From Euptelea pleiosperma (Eukaryota > Streptophyta > Magnoliopsida > Ranunculales > Eupteleaceae), in contig CM068551.1 in assembly GCA_035048495.1 (NCBI GenBank), positions 18,292,248-18,356,247 on the forward strand: a stretch of 64,000 nucleotides of DNA, in the 5' to 3' direction. Positions 36,276 to 49,700 of the stretch are shown piece after piece. The notes below the pieces were generated by a model. The model searched no databases and was not told the DNA's origin. It worked only from the letters and a program-made list of their open reading frames with translations. A program made the translations under genes and the position numbers. How positions within the stretch are numbered: the stretch's first letter is position 1; each line of letters starts with the position of its first letter.

Positions 36276-36605
36276 TGGCGGACCCACATAGAAGATCTAT
36301 CAATGGCTGATTTTTGGTGAGGATGATCTCCTCACCATAAAGATCAACCCTACAAAAAATATTAGCCCATTCTGAAATTTCTAACCCCATCAAATGTGGT
36401 TTTCAAGTTACATGGAAATATAGACGGTCCATATTTCTTCAACTTCTAAACCAATCTACGAATATCGAAATGATTTGAATTTTTGTCAAGAAGATCTCCT
36501 CACCATAGATATCATCTTCACCAAAAATCAGCCATTGACTCATCTTCTATGTGGGTCGCCAAAAGGTTGTCAAAAATGGTTGTCCCCCGATCCCGACCCT
36601 TTATA
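36262..36605. mobile_element. Family B TIR element ending the NLR relic
   Basis: Left arm GGCGGACCCACATAGAAGAT with ATGGCTGATTTTTGGTGAGG; right arm CACCAAAAATCAGCCATTGA with ATCTTCTATGTGGGTCGCC. The right outer end is GTTGTCCCCCGATCCCGACC; the matching left outer end is missing. Confidence 0.75.
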
Positions 36606-36743
36606 ATATTGGCTAAATCATCAACATAATTTTCCTCAACCATTGACCTTTTTTCAATCATCCAAGATTATGCTCTAGATTGGATGGTTAAGATCCCAAG
36701 GTCTCCCTTCAGGGGAATTTTGGGCTATGCCCCGTCTAATATC

Positions 36744-36920
36744 AGTAAAACTTCTTCACAGCAGCCTGCAAATCACACAATCATGAGCCAATGAGGTCTC
36801 GGCACGTACACCTCAAAGCAAAAGCACATGGGTACGTTGCAAAAAGCACTTGTGTACGTGCTGAGACCTCATTGGCTTGTGAGTGTGTGATTTGCAGGCT
36901 GCTGTGATAGAAGTTTTACT
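36744..36920. mobile_element. Palindromic MITE with AGTAAAACTTC ends
   Basis: Near-perfect arms: AGTAAAACTTCTTCACAGCA with GCCTGCAAATCACACAATCA, and GTGTGATTTGCAGGCTGCTG with TGATAGAAGTTTTACT. GAGGTCTCGGCACGTAC pairs with GTACGTGCTGAGACCTC. No clear 9-bp duplication. The termini resemble family A but the interior does not. Confidence 0.7.
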
Positions 36921-37055
36921 ACTCGAATATTATGCACAACGATTGCATGTCAGGAGCAAATTATTCTCACTTAAAATTACTTAAGGGGGTGTTCGGTTAC
37001 AGAGCTATCATTGCACTGTCATTTTAGCTGGGCATAAAAGCTAGTATTTTGCATT

Positions 37056-37273
37056 GGGTCAGGCTCAGGAGCCCCCCTTTTCTGACCCCTCTTGGGATTC
37101 ATGTTCTCGGCCGTGGATTCCACGAATCCAACGGTGGTTGATAGCGTTGCAAAAAAATGAAAAAAAGTGATGCCAGCTCAAAGCTATCAACCGCCGTTGG
37201 ATTCTCAGAATCAACAGCAGAGAACACGACTCCCGGGAGGGGACAAAAAAAAGGGGGCTCCTGAGCCCAACCC
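37056..37273. mobile_element. Palindromic MITE (CAGGAG family)
   Basis: Ends are GGGTCAGGCTCAGGAGCCCC and GGGGGCTCCTGAGCCCAACCC (last 20 identical in type). Inner arms are CGTGGATTCCACGAATCCAA and CGTTGGATTCTCAGAATC. It is a relative of 17368, 240 bp past the family B element. Confidence 0.7.
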
Positions 37274-37748
37274 GCATTGCATTTGGGTTGGACTTTTAGG
37301 CAGTGGAAATTAGTTGTCATTTCGTACAGTCGCATTAAGCACTTTTTAATCGAATGCCCATGCTAATGAACTAGAAAAAACTTTGGTCAGTCCAGCAATA
37401 ACTTAGTTACCAAACACACCCTTACACTCTGAAGCTAGTTTAAATATCCACCATGCACTTCTCAACAAGACAATGAAATAAACAAAGCATGATAACATAT
37501 ATTAATGCAGATGTCATTTTCTCTATATGTAACAATAAATCTTCAAGATTCAAATTAGATCAGAGAAAACAAACAACATATTCCTTTAATCATCATCTTT
37601 TGAAAATCAGAAATATAGGAGCCTCACTCTTCTTTTTTCTTCTCTCTTTTTTTTCCCCTTCTTTTACTTCTTTTCTTTTATCCAAAGAAAGCCGAGAACA
37701 AACAAAGATCGCACTTATATCCACCAACCAATAAATGCTCACACAAAT

Positions 37749-40700
37749 CTAAAATGCTGCCCATCCTGATGCAGTGCTCTGTGTTGATCCAGACCCAGTT
37801 TTGGAAGGGAGGCTTCTCTGCAAATCACAAAAATCAAGAAAAATGGAAAATATCATATCTTCACTAAGGGTTCTTGTCCAATATGAAGGAGTTTACAACA
37901 TTTTCATTCCTCAGGATAAAAGTACAGTCATCTACACCTGGGGTGAGAAGTGTGTTCTGATGGACACGAAAAGAATTGTTTCCAGCTTATTCCTAGCACA
38001 TTGGTCACACATTGACAGAAACTGTTCAATCAATTTGGCCTCCTCTTGGTTCGGCATAGCTGAACAAAGTGATACCCAACTAGGTGATCTCAACCTTCCA
38101 CTTTGGAGCTAAAACCAGGATATTAAAGAAACTATGACCAACAGCCAAAAAGTTCCATGACGTCAAACAGCTATGGTTGTCCACTCTATTCAATTTTTGG
38201 TGAATAGGCAGCTAACTAGATTGAATGGTGAGAAAATTGATGCATATGTAGCAGCCTAGTTAAGTAATGGACAAAAAAAATTCCCCGTGCGTACTATAAT
38301 AAACGGATATATCTAATATCAAATTGCAATTTCAGTAGTAACAACTCATGGGCCTTTCCCGATGCCGCATACTGGCATACAATTCTTGGGGGAAAGGAAA
38401 AATGAGGGATTAAAAAGTCCAAAGATGGCTCTTATAACGTCAGTAGGGGTTGAAATTTAGTCCTTGGGACTTTTAGTTTCAGACATCATTACTGATTTCT
38501 TCGATTTCCTTTTAAGAGAAGTTTTCGTATGGCAATTTTTTTCGATAAATAGTTTTTGTAAAGGAATTTCGATCCAATTCAGCTATGACAACATTGGCTC
38601 AAAATTCTTTTCCTAGATCCTTATAGCACCCAAAATGAGTATGATTATCCTATGATGCAGGACATTTAACCAATACTCCCCAAAAGCCGTAACTGTTGGT
38701 AACGTGAGATTAAATTCCTTTATATCATAACCCAGATCCAAGCTCTTGGTCGACACGACCCCTCGTGGGCCCATATCACACAGGCCACCACACCCCGAGT
38801 GTGCCCCATTTATGCAGGGTGCCCCAATAGAGCCGGTGTGAAAATGCTCCTGCATTAATCACCCCCGATGAGGAGACTCGAACACGAGACAACCCGCTCT
38901 GATATCGCTTTGATGCAGGACATTTAACCAATACTCCCCAAAAGCCGCGACTGTTGGTAGCGTGAGATTAAATTCCTTTATATCATAGCCCAGATCCAGG
39001 CTCTTGGTCTACACGACCCCTCGAGGGCCCACATCACACAGGCCACCCCGCCCCGAGTGTGCCCCCATTTACGGAGGTTGCCCCACTTGAGCCCGGTGTG
39101 AAAATGCCCCTGCATTATCCTATTTGGGTGTCTTAGTAGCACATCACGTTGCATTTGCACGAGCACATAGTCAGAAGTCCAAGAACTACCACACGCTTTT
39201 ATTGCACTGTGGTAAGAATTAGGGAACTTCTTTTGTATTTCTTTCAATTTGGGGAATATCTGCAGTTTCCAAACTATGCATATTTTAGTGATTTTATAGA
39301 TTATACGCATCAAAACGGTTTATGTAAAAAAGAGTCGGGGTCTGTCAAACACAATAGCCGATGTTGTAGTCCTTTAAATCCTTTTGGACCAAGCCACTCA
39401 CAAGATCATTTCACACCCTGGTAAGAGTGGAATGGGTTATTTGGTAAATTAAATGGTATCCTTTAGTTTCTATGGAATCAGACGTGTTGGTTGTATAGTG
39501 TTTTGGCTTTTCTAAGAAGAACACGAGTGTAAAAGAGTAACATTTCAATCTAGTGGTAAACTGCAAAAGCAACGGTACAGTGGCTATCTTCAAAGTCAAG
39601 GGCAGTGAAATTTGACAATCACCTTAGGCTTTTTCTTAAAAGTATTTTTTTTCTTTTTAGTCATTTCTAACCAACGGTCATACACGCATTTTGTTACCAT
39701 GCAAAGCAAAAATACTTAAAATTTAAAACTATTGACAGAACAGGAAAAGGATAGTTCATCATTTTCTGAAAAAAATACTGCATCATTGTGTTCTGCAAAA
39801 TAAGTAATGTTGCCAAGGTGAACACGATGGGAACACAAAAGATGTCTTCCAAAATCAGAAACCAACATAAGAGGAGACAGCCCAGGTAAAATGGTTAAAA
39901 TCACATTAATTTTCAAATGAATTATTTGAACTTGCATGTAGGTTTTCAGCTTATATAAATCACAACACCCAAACAAGAACAGAGACGGATGTATAGAGGC
40001 ATACCTCAAGTTGAGAAAGATCTGAGAGAGAATCAGTGCTACGCCTTGCATTCTCCTTGGGACCCTTGAGTCCAATTCCATGACTGCCAGAAGTCATTCG
40101 AGCAGCAGCAGGATCATTGGGTGGGGGTGGAAGAGGAGACCTGATTTTTCCAGCCGCAATAGGTGGTGGTGCAAGGGCCAGAGGTTTAGGCTTTCCATCA
40201 CCAGAAATGCCCCCTGACAAGCCAGCAGCCGAAAGCATGCCAGTTCCACTAGCTGGTTTGTTCTTTACATTTATCCGGATGGTTTCGCCTTCCTAAAATC
40301 CAAACTTAAAAAATCAATTATCCCAGAAAGAGAGAAAAACAGCAGGTTATGTCCATAAAAGATCAACAGACAGATTACATAAAAATAGTCATGGCTACAC
40401 CAGCAAGACAACTTGGAACAATAAACTATTAAGAAAAGCATGATGAAACAATTTAATTTCACTTCAGCATGCTGTAAATTAGAACCAAGAACTCCCAGCC
40501 TCATGGCAAGGGTGCCATTTTATTAAGAAAAAACCGCTGTGTTAGACAAATGTTAAGAGGACAGTAAACACAAGTGCAACATGTCAAAGTGTTCTCAAGT
40601 GTCTGGCACAAGAAGTTCCAAGAAGTCAAATACCAGAACACATCCATACAATAGATTAATTTTGTCCTGATACAGTGCAGTAAAAGGGAAGTATTAGAGT

Positions 40701-43700
40701 TAAAAAAACAAATGTAGTCAATTCAACAAAGGGGTCCACATGTTTCGCCACCTCAGTCTCTCTCCATGTGGCAAGTTTCAGCCTGATAGGCCTTGCCTTG
40801 TTCCAAAAAGAGGAATGTTTCTTTAGTATTTTTTCTATATTTGAAAAGTATAATCATGCCTCCTCTTCCCCTGTGAGAGACATGCCTATTTTTGCCATGT
40901 GGCAACGCCTATTTGGCCGAAACTTGTCACAGGGATAGAGGCTGAGGTGGCAAAACACGTGGACCACTTTTGGCCTGCCACTCGGTGGCATGTGTAAGAA
41001 ATCCCCTTCTATGGAGATTTTTTCTCTCATCCGTCTAAGAAGAGAACCCACCCCCGAAGTAAATACAAAAACCTGACAAAACAAAAAAAAATTGTGATTT
41101 TCCAAAGCTGGGTCATTGTTCCTAGAATGTTAGAAACATAGCTAATGTTAAACAACCATTTACCCTAAAAGATCGACCTGTTAGGGGAAAGCGAAACAAC
41201 TATGTATACCAACGGGTCGTCAGGCCAACACAATACGTGCGCAGGAACACATCATCCGCTAACAGCTAAGACAGAGAAAGTCTCTCTTTCTCTCCACATA
41301 CAAAGTCCATGTGGTCCATGCTAAAATTTGCACACGGTGTATGCTGTACGCATGGTAAGATCCATGGATGTGGGTGTCCACTATGATAAATCCATGCATG
41401 TAGCATGTTATTGTAAGCGGCAAACTCCATGCATGTGACAAGAAGATGCCCATAACAAATCCAAGAACAAAACAGAGTACGTGAAAAAGCTATGCATGTG
41501 CTACATAGGTGTCCACAGTGATAAATCCACGCACGCATCACATTGGTTTACATGGAAAAATCCATGCAAATTGCACATAGGTATCGATGACAGCAAATCC
41601 CTGCATGTACCACGTTGTTGTACGTGGCAGCATTCGTCCATACAACATGTGGGTGTACGTGGCAAAACACAATGCAATTTGGCACATTGGACAAAAATCC
41701 ATAAATGTGCAAGTGGGTGTTCGTGATGATAAATCCATGCATGTAGCAAGTTATTCTACATTCAGCACATTGCATATCGGAACACATGATACAGGTGCCC
41801 ATGATAAAGTATGTAGCACATGGTGTCGTGATGGTAAAAATTGCACAGATTGTACATTGATACACGTAACAAAAATCTTAAATAGTTAAATGTGATAAAT
41901 GGGTGTTCATGATGATAAATTAATGCATGTAGCACATTATTGTACATTCAAGCACGTTGCATATCAGTGAACATGACATGTGGGTGCCTGTGATAAATTA
42001 TGCATGTGGTGGAAAGATTGCCCGTGTCTCGAGTCATGTTCACACTCCAATGGCTCTTAAGTCGCAAAGCTCAAAAGCCATCAAAGTTTGAAGTGGCCCA
42101 TTTGTAGTGGTGCCATGATGATGAAAACTGCACACAATTCACATTGGTACATCATCATCATCATACACCTTACCCCAGCTATCTGGGGTCAGCAACATGA
42201 ATCCTACTTCGCCATCCGAATCTATTTAGAGCTATGTCTTATATCAAGGCATATCTTCAAATCGTTCCTTACTACTTCACTCCATGTTATTTCAGACCTT
42301 CCTCACTCCCTTTTATGGCTTTCAACTTGTACCAAAGCACTCCTTTTCACTCGTTCCATTGTTGGTCTTCATTGTACATGTCCAAACCCTCTCAATCGAC
42401 TTTCTCTTATTTTATCTCCTATTGGGGCTATTCTCCTATTTCCTCTAATGCACTCATTTCTGATTTTGTCTTTCTTAGTTTTTCCACTCATCCATCTCAA
42501 CATCTTCATCTCTGCCATTCTATGAAAATGTTCCTTCTTGATTGCCCAACAGTCAACTCCATAATGCAAAGCCAGTCTCATTATTGTGTTATAAAATTTC
42601 CATTTAATTTGCTAGGTACATTTTGATCGCATAGCACTCTAAAAGCCCTCTCGACTTTAGCCACCTAGCACTAATTCTATGGGTCACATCCACACCAATC
42701 TCTCCATCTTTGTATATAATTGAACCTAAATAATGCAAGTGATCACTTTGGGGTATTTATTGCCCGTCGATCTTAACTATTGTCTCATCCCTATGAGTAT
42801 CCTTACTAAAGTTGCATTGCATGTATTCTATCTTGGTCTACTTATAGTAGAAGTGTAAAACCCTTAGTTTCTAAAGTATCTCTCCATAGCTCTAGTTTTG
42901 CATTTATTCCCCTTTTAGTCTCGGCAACTAATACTACATCATCTGCAAATAACATACACCAAGGTACTTCTCCTTGAATATGAGCAGTTAATCCATACAT
43001 AACTAGTGTAAAAAGGTGCGGATTTAAAGTTGATCCCTAGTGCAAACCCATTGTAACTTGAAACTCACTTGTTTCCCAACCAACTGTCCTCACACTCGTT
43101 ACTACTCCACCATACATGTCCTTAATAATGTCAATATTATCACTCGGTACTTATTTTTTCCCAAGACCACCAAATTAACTCCCTAAGAACTCTATCATAT
43201 GCCTTTTTAAAGTCAATAAAAATCATGTGTAGATTCCTCCTCTTTCTAGAAAAATTTCCATTAATCGCCTAAGTACAAAGATAACCTCAATGGTTGACCT
43301 CCTAGCATGAAAACCCAAACTCTTTTTTGATATCGTTCTTTCTTGTCTTAATATTTTCTCAATAACTCTTCCATAATTTCATAGTGTGGCCCTTAAGTTT
43401 TATCCCGATATAGTTAGTACAATTTTGTGCATCTCCCTCATTCTTATAAATAAGTACTATTGTTCTTCTCCACTCATTTGGCATTTTTTAATCTCTAAAA
43501 TCTTGTTGAACAACTTAGTTAACCAACATAATCTAGTCTCTCTCATGCACTTCCAAACCTCTATTGGAATACCATCTAGGCCTAGAGCCTTTCCTACCTT
43601 CATCTTAGCTAAAGCTTATTTCACTTCTATAACCTTAATCCTATAGTAATTTATAGGCTCTCTAGTCTCTCTAAAATAACGTCTCCTTCACGGCTTATGT

Positions 43701-46700
43701 TTCCTATATATTCTTCATTTGATAATTTGTGGAAATAACCCCTTCATCTTTCCTTGATTTTCTAGTCCCTCACCAAAACTCTCTGGTCTTCACTCTTAAT
43801 GCATCTAACTTGATCTGTCTCCAGTTTTTTTTTTCTCGTTTTGCAAGTTTATAGACATCTTTCTCACCCTCTATAGTTCCTAACTTATTGTATGTCAACA
43901 TACGCCTTATATTTTGCCTTACTACTTTCTTTCCTTCAGTTTTAGCACTTCAATATTTTTTGAAGTTTTCCTCATTTCTATTTTGCTAACAAGTCTTGTA
44001 ACAAAACCATTTCTCTTTAATCAACTTTTGGACCTCCTTGCTCTGCCACCAAGTTTCTTTTTTTGTGACATTTCCCTTTAGATTCTCCAAGAACTTCCTT
44101 CGCCACTCTTTTAATACAACTCCTCATTTCATCCCACATCCTTGTAGGTTGTCTATCCATTTCCCCTCCTCAATTTGTTTCTCTTTAAAGGATATTGCTT
44201 TATTTCCTTATAGTTTAAACCATCTAATTTTTGGGCACCTTTTATTTTCAATCATTTTCTTCCATCTCTTAATGAAAAACCTATAACCATCAACCTTTAT
44301 TGTGTAGTTAAACTCTCTCTCGGGATGACCTTACAGTCTTTGCATATTGCATAATCCCTCCCTCTAAGAAGAAAAAAGTCCAACTTCTACTCAATCCACT
44401 CTTGAAAGTTACAAGATGTTTGTTTCTCTTCCTAAAGTACATATTGGCTAATATCAGACATGGTTCAAAGTGTTGGTTTCGTTTCGGTTTCGTCCAGGTT
44501 TCGTCCATTCGGTCCGAAACTGACCGAACCAAGTGACATTTTATGAATAAAAAATTGATTTTTATTAGTTTCGGTTGGTTTCAAACGAAACCAAAGTAGT
44601 TTCGGCCGAAACTTGAAACCTTGATATTAGATTATATGCCATGGAAATAACGATTGTAACCCCCAACTCCTTTTTTTCTCCAAACTCGTCCTTTATAAAC
44701 TCTCTTAGATCCTATACTATCTTTCCCTGCGTGCTCATTTAAGTCCCCTCCTAAAAATATCGTATCTCCATCATGGATGATTCTTTGTAATAATTTATTC
44801 ATCTTTTCCCAAGATTATCTCTCAATACTCTCATCTAATCTTTTTTTACTTGGAGTGCATAAGCGCAAATAACATTAACTATCTCCTCTCATAAGACTAA
44901 TTTAATTGACATAAGCCTATCATATACGTCAATTGAACGATTAATCATTGGTACACGTGACAAAAATCTATAAATTTGACAAGTGCGTTTTCTTGATCAT
45001 AAATCTATGCGTGTAGCAAATTATTGTACATTAAAGAACGTTGCATATCGGTGCACATGACACAAGGGTGCCCGTGTTAAATTATGCATGTTATAGAAAG
45101 ATTGCCTATGTCTCGAATGCAAATCAAGCTTCAATGGTTATTAGGCCAGCAAGCTCGAAAACCATCCAAGCTTGAAGGAGCACTTGTTAACACAAAAATT
45201 GTTAACCCCAATTGCTCTAACCTAAAGCTGATGAGGTTAGTTAAATTACCTTGTGCGAAACCTCCAAAAATGTGATGAAGCATGCCACACTCAAAGTTTA
45301 TAGTACATGTGGACTAAGACAAGATCCCCAAAGGTATTGCGATAAGCTACTATCAGTAGATCTACAACTTAATCTTCAGTAACAAAGAGACACCCAGTGA
45401 CAAATATTGAGATTATAGTGGACCCCACAACAAAAGCTACAACACATTTCTTCTTCTTTTCTTTATCTGTGCGCACTGCGCACACATGTGTGTGTATAAT
45501 GTGTATGCACGGGGTGGGGTGGGGTAGAGGGTTTTTTTTCCTAAACGCATTTGGGATTCAGTTATTGAAAGGGTGGAGAGGAAATTGACTCTTGGAGAAA
45601 AAGCTACTTTTCTTTTGGTGGTAGAATTACATTAATCAAAAGTTCATTAGCTAGCCTTATCGTTTACCATATGACAATACTCAAGATGCTTGTGTCGGTT
45701 GCCAAGCATATTGAACACAAGCATCTTGAAAAGCTTGAAAGAGATCTTTTATGGAGCGATAAATGAGTGAAGAAGAAATTTCATCTTGTCAATTAGAAAC
45801 TCGTGTGTAAACCAAGATAAGTTTGGAGGTTTCGGTTAAGAAAATTAAATGTTATGAATAATTCTCTTCTTGGTAAGTGGTTGTGAAGATTAAGTAAGGA
45901 GGGGAATGCTACTTGGAGACATGTCATCAGGCATAAATTCGGGGTGCAGAGTAGTAATTGGGATAGTCGTGAGCTCGTGGCTCATATGGTGTGGGTGTTT
46001 TGAGAGGGATTATGAAGGTTCAAGATAAATTGATCAAGGATCCAAATTCAGGGTAGGAAATGGGGTGAAAATAAGGTTTTGAGAGGATAAATGGTGTGGC
46101 CTTAGCAAAAAAGCTTTGTGATACGCATCCTTGCCTTTACAAGTTGGTAAGGGGCTATCAGTGAACCATATTTGCTAGAAGTAATGATAAGGTGGTATGG
46201 AGACTGATTTTTAGGAGAAGTTATTGGATAGGGAGATGGAAGGGTGTGTCTTCCTTCTTAAGCAACTTGTATAATTCCACATTCCTAACGATGTGAAGAC
46301 ACTCAGATTCCGAAAATGTGGATTCAAAAGGTGAAGTTTCCAAGAAGTCATTCTTAGAGGGCTTATCTAGAAAGAGATCCCCAATCAAGACAATATGAAG
46401 CAATCGAATCTCTCCTGGAGTGAAGTTGATCCATTGGACGGTCATATTAGACAAAATCCTAACCACTGACCATCTCATCAATCAAGATGCCAATCCCAAA
46501 TAGATGCATCATGTGCAAGGAGCAAGAAAAGAATGTCAATCACATATTCATCCATTATAGCTTCGCTAAGACAATTGCAAGTTTCCTTCCTTATTGTTTG
46601 ATATATGGAAGTTTTAATGTGAAATCAAGGAAGTGATCTCCACTTGATTTAACAGACTATTCAGCCTTAGGGGCAAGATACTTTGGAGAATGCCCCATAT

Positions 46701-49700
46701 GAATTTTGTTGAGCACTTGGAAAGAAGAAATAGAAGTATGCTTAAAGATTGAAGCGGTCCAAACCCAGAGGTTTAAAAGTTATCTGGAGACTCTTGCTTC
46801 AGTGGGGTCCGATATTTAATATTTTAGAAGAGTTCCACAATGTCAAGGTGGATGATTTTATTAACAACTAGCAGAAAGAAGCGCATGTGATATGCATGCG
46901 CAATGGAAAAAGAAAATAAGGAGAATTATTTTTGGCAGGGAGAAACCCTCATATATACAGAGAGACGGGGGCTAACTACTCAAGGGAACAGGCTCCCTAA
47001 GCAGCTCCTTCCATCGAAACACAAATGACTCAAAAAAACATCCTCTGAAAAGATGGGAGCACGACACCCACAAATACAGGAGGGATTTAACTTCCATAAT
47101 CACCTCCCTCAAGTCTTTATCTATATCTTCAAAGATCTTGCGGTTCCTCTCCTTCCAAATCGCCCATAAAACCGCAAAGGGTAACAGCTGCCAAAGAAGC
47201 TTGCCTTCCCCTAATAGTGATACCTCCGCCCACCCTCGAAACAGATCATTCACATGAAGAGGAACGACGTAGGGAAGTTCGAACAAGACAAAAAAGTCTG
47301 CCACACTATAAAGGAGAATTGGCATTGGATGAGGACGTGGTCAACCGACTCTCCCGCTTCTTTGCACAAAATGCACATGTTGGGGATCATTCGCCCATGC
47401 ACCTGTTGGGCAAATGTCCCTATTTTATCAACATGTATTGGATTTTTTAGGGGTATTTTTGAAGAAAAAAAATGGAAAAATTGAGAATTTCAACAAATTA
47501 AAGGGTAGCTTTGGAAGATTATGGAGTGTTTTTGAAAATCTTCAAATCCAAAGGGCAATTGTGGAATGTTAAATATTTAAAAATTTAGAGGGCAATTTTG
47601 AAAAAAAATCAATTTTAAAAGGCAAAAACTTTGTAATGATTGCACACAGCAGTTGTGCTGTACAATGGGTGTAATCATTAGTTTCAATATTTAAACATTT
47701 CACAAACTAAAATGTCCTTTTTGTCATTGTACAGAAATCAAACTATGCAGGGGTATTTTTGGAAAAAAGTGGCAAAAAGGCTGGTCCTAACATTCATTGC
47801 TCTATCGTTATAAGTAATGGAGTCTATTACTGATAATCACAATGTAAACAATAGTTTTGAGAGCTAAAGTTGTATGTAGAATCTTCGTGTTTCTTTCAGC
47901 TTCTTGGGAATGTTTTACTCTTCTTATTTATATTCCCTTTAAGTATATACATATATAGGGTCAGGATCGGGGGACAACAATTTCATACAACATTTTTGAC
48001 AAAAATTTTGGTGTACCCACATGGAAGATGAATCAATGGCTGAATTTTGGTGAGGCTGATCTCCTCACCATATAGATCACACCTACAAAAAATCAGCCTA
48101 TTCTGAAATTTCTAACCCCATTAAATGTGGTTTTCACATTAACGATAAAAATAAACGGTCCATAATTCTTCAACTTGTAAACCAGTCTACGAATATCAGA
48201 ATGATTTGAATTTTTGTGAGGATGATCTCCTCACCATAGAGACCATCCTCACCAAAAATCATCCCATTCCAATACTTCTAATTTATAAATTGGCTATATA
48301 TATATATATTCATTATTCCCCAAACTATTTGCAAAGCATATTCTTATTCTATCTAAAATCGACCGATTTCTACCATTCTACTATTTTATTTTTGTTATCA
48401 TTAGATTTGATATCATTGGAAGATTGTTGTGAATTGTACAACGATATTGATGGATGATTATACAAAAGCAACACAAAGAGAATGGACTCTCGGATGAGAC
48501 TATGCAGCTACCGAAAGTTCCGAGGGTGGGCTTGCTTTTATAGGATTGTAATTAGGACTAACAGACAGGCTATGCACCACCAGATCTGGAGAGAATCCAT
48601 GCATTTCATTGGTTGACCTACGTCATTTTTACTTTTTTTGGCAAGTAATGATATAAATTTATTATAAAAGCAAGCAAAGACGAAGCTAGAGTAAGCCTCC
48701 CATATACAAGGCAAGGAAGCATGGTGTTAGGTCTTCGTCTTGGGATCTGATCGTCCGAGACAGAGACAAAGTTGACTTCGAAGAATCAACTCGTTATAAA
48801 AGGGACTACCTCGGGTAGTAAACAATAATTATCATGACTTGGTCCAAGCTGAGCCCGGATCAACTAGGTCTCGGCCGAGACTTAAAACCTTGCACGGTGG
48901 TATAAACCTTCTTTAGCCCATTTTAGGCAACTTCATTGGTGTTCCTATATGTATGACTCCACAAAATATCCTTGTTCATACAACGGGTCATAATTTTATT
49001 CACAACATTAACAAGTCTCTAGGGCCCTTGGAAGTATCAAACAACTAAACTAAAGCATTCTTCAAATCTCCCTCCACCATCAATGGAGCCTTGAAATGAA
49101 AGATATCGATTCACCCATTAAGGACAGGTTTCGTTAGCTTCATTGGAATTTTTGGTGCCAATTGTATTTGAGAACACCAAACAAATCAAGCCACTCTCAT
49201 TTCTAAAAGACACAGTAATCATGATTCCCTGCAAATCTGATATGGCCAAAGGAGCAATCATTGAAGTTAAGCTTCAACTAACCTTCTAGAGGCTTCTTCC
49301 AAATTGGCTTCATAACTTCTTTACTCATATTGCTCACAAATGGCTCTACATTTAATGTTTAGATCCATGAAGAAATAGTCCTTGAACTCCTCCAAAATTG
49401 ACAACTAAAAATCTTGAGCTTGACTCCTAGAAAGATACTAAGGGCTGATTTATTCGTTTCTTAAAATCTTCAAAGATTCTATTCATTCCAAATACCCCAA
49501 TACATTTTTTTCGACAAGTCTAAATACCCCAACACAAGGCAAAGAGAAGCACTTCCAAAGAATCTTGCCTTTGCTCCCATATGCATGATGCATCAGTGTT
49601 CTGACCTTCCAAAAACTTGACTATGGTGTTGGGAAATGTCCAAAAGTTGGCATTTCAAAGAGTGACACGTAGTAAATCGGAAGGAATGTAAGAGTACTCT

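Noticed and set aside
41481..41889. Overlapping open frames rich in His, Cys and Met on both strands
   Set aside because: They come from a degenerate minisatellite; the same peptide bits recur in several frames.
41330..42141. CRISPR-like array
   Set aside because: Repeats are imperfect and spacing irregular, and this is plant nuclear DNA; it is a minisatellite.
42088..42626. Two overlapping plus-strand frames of 130-145 codons
   Set aside because: They are antisense to the RTE reverse-transcriptase C terminus, which reads clearly on the minus strand.
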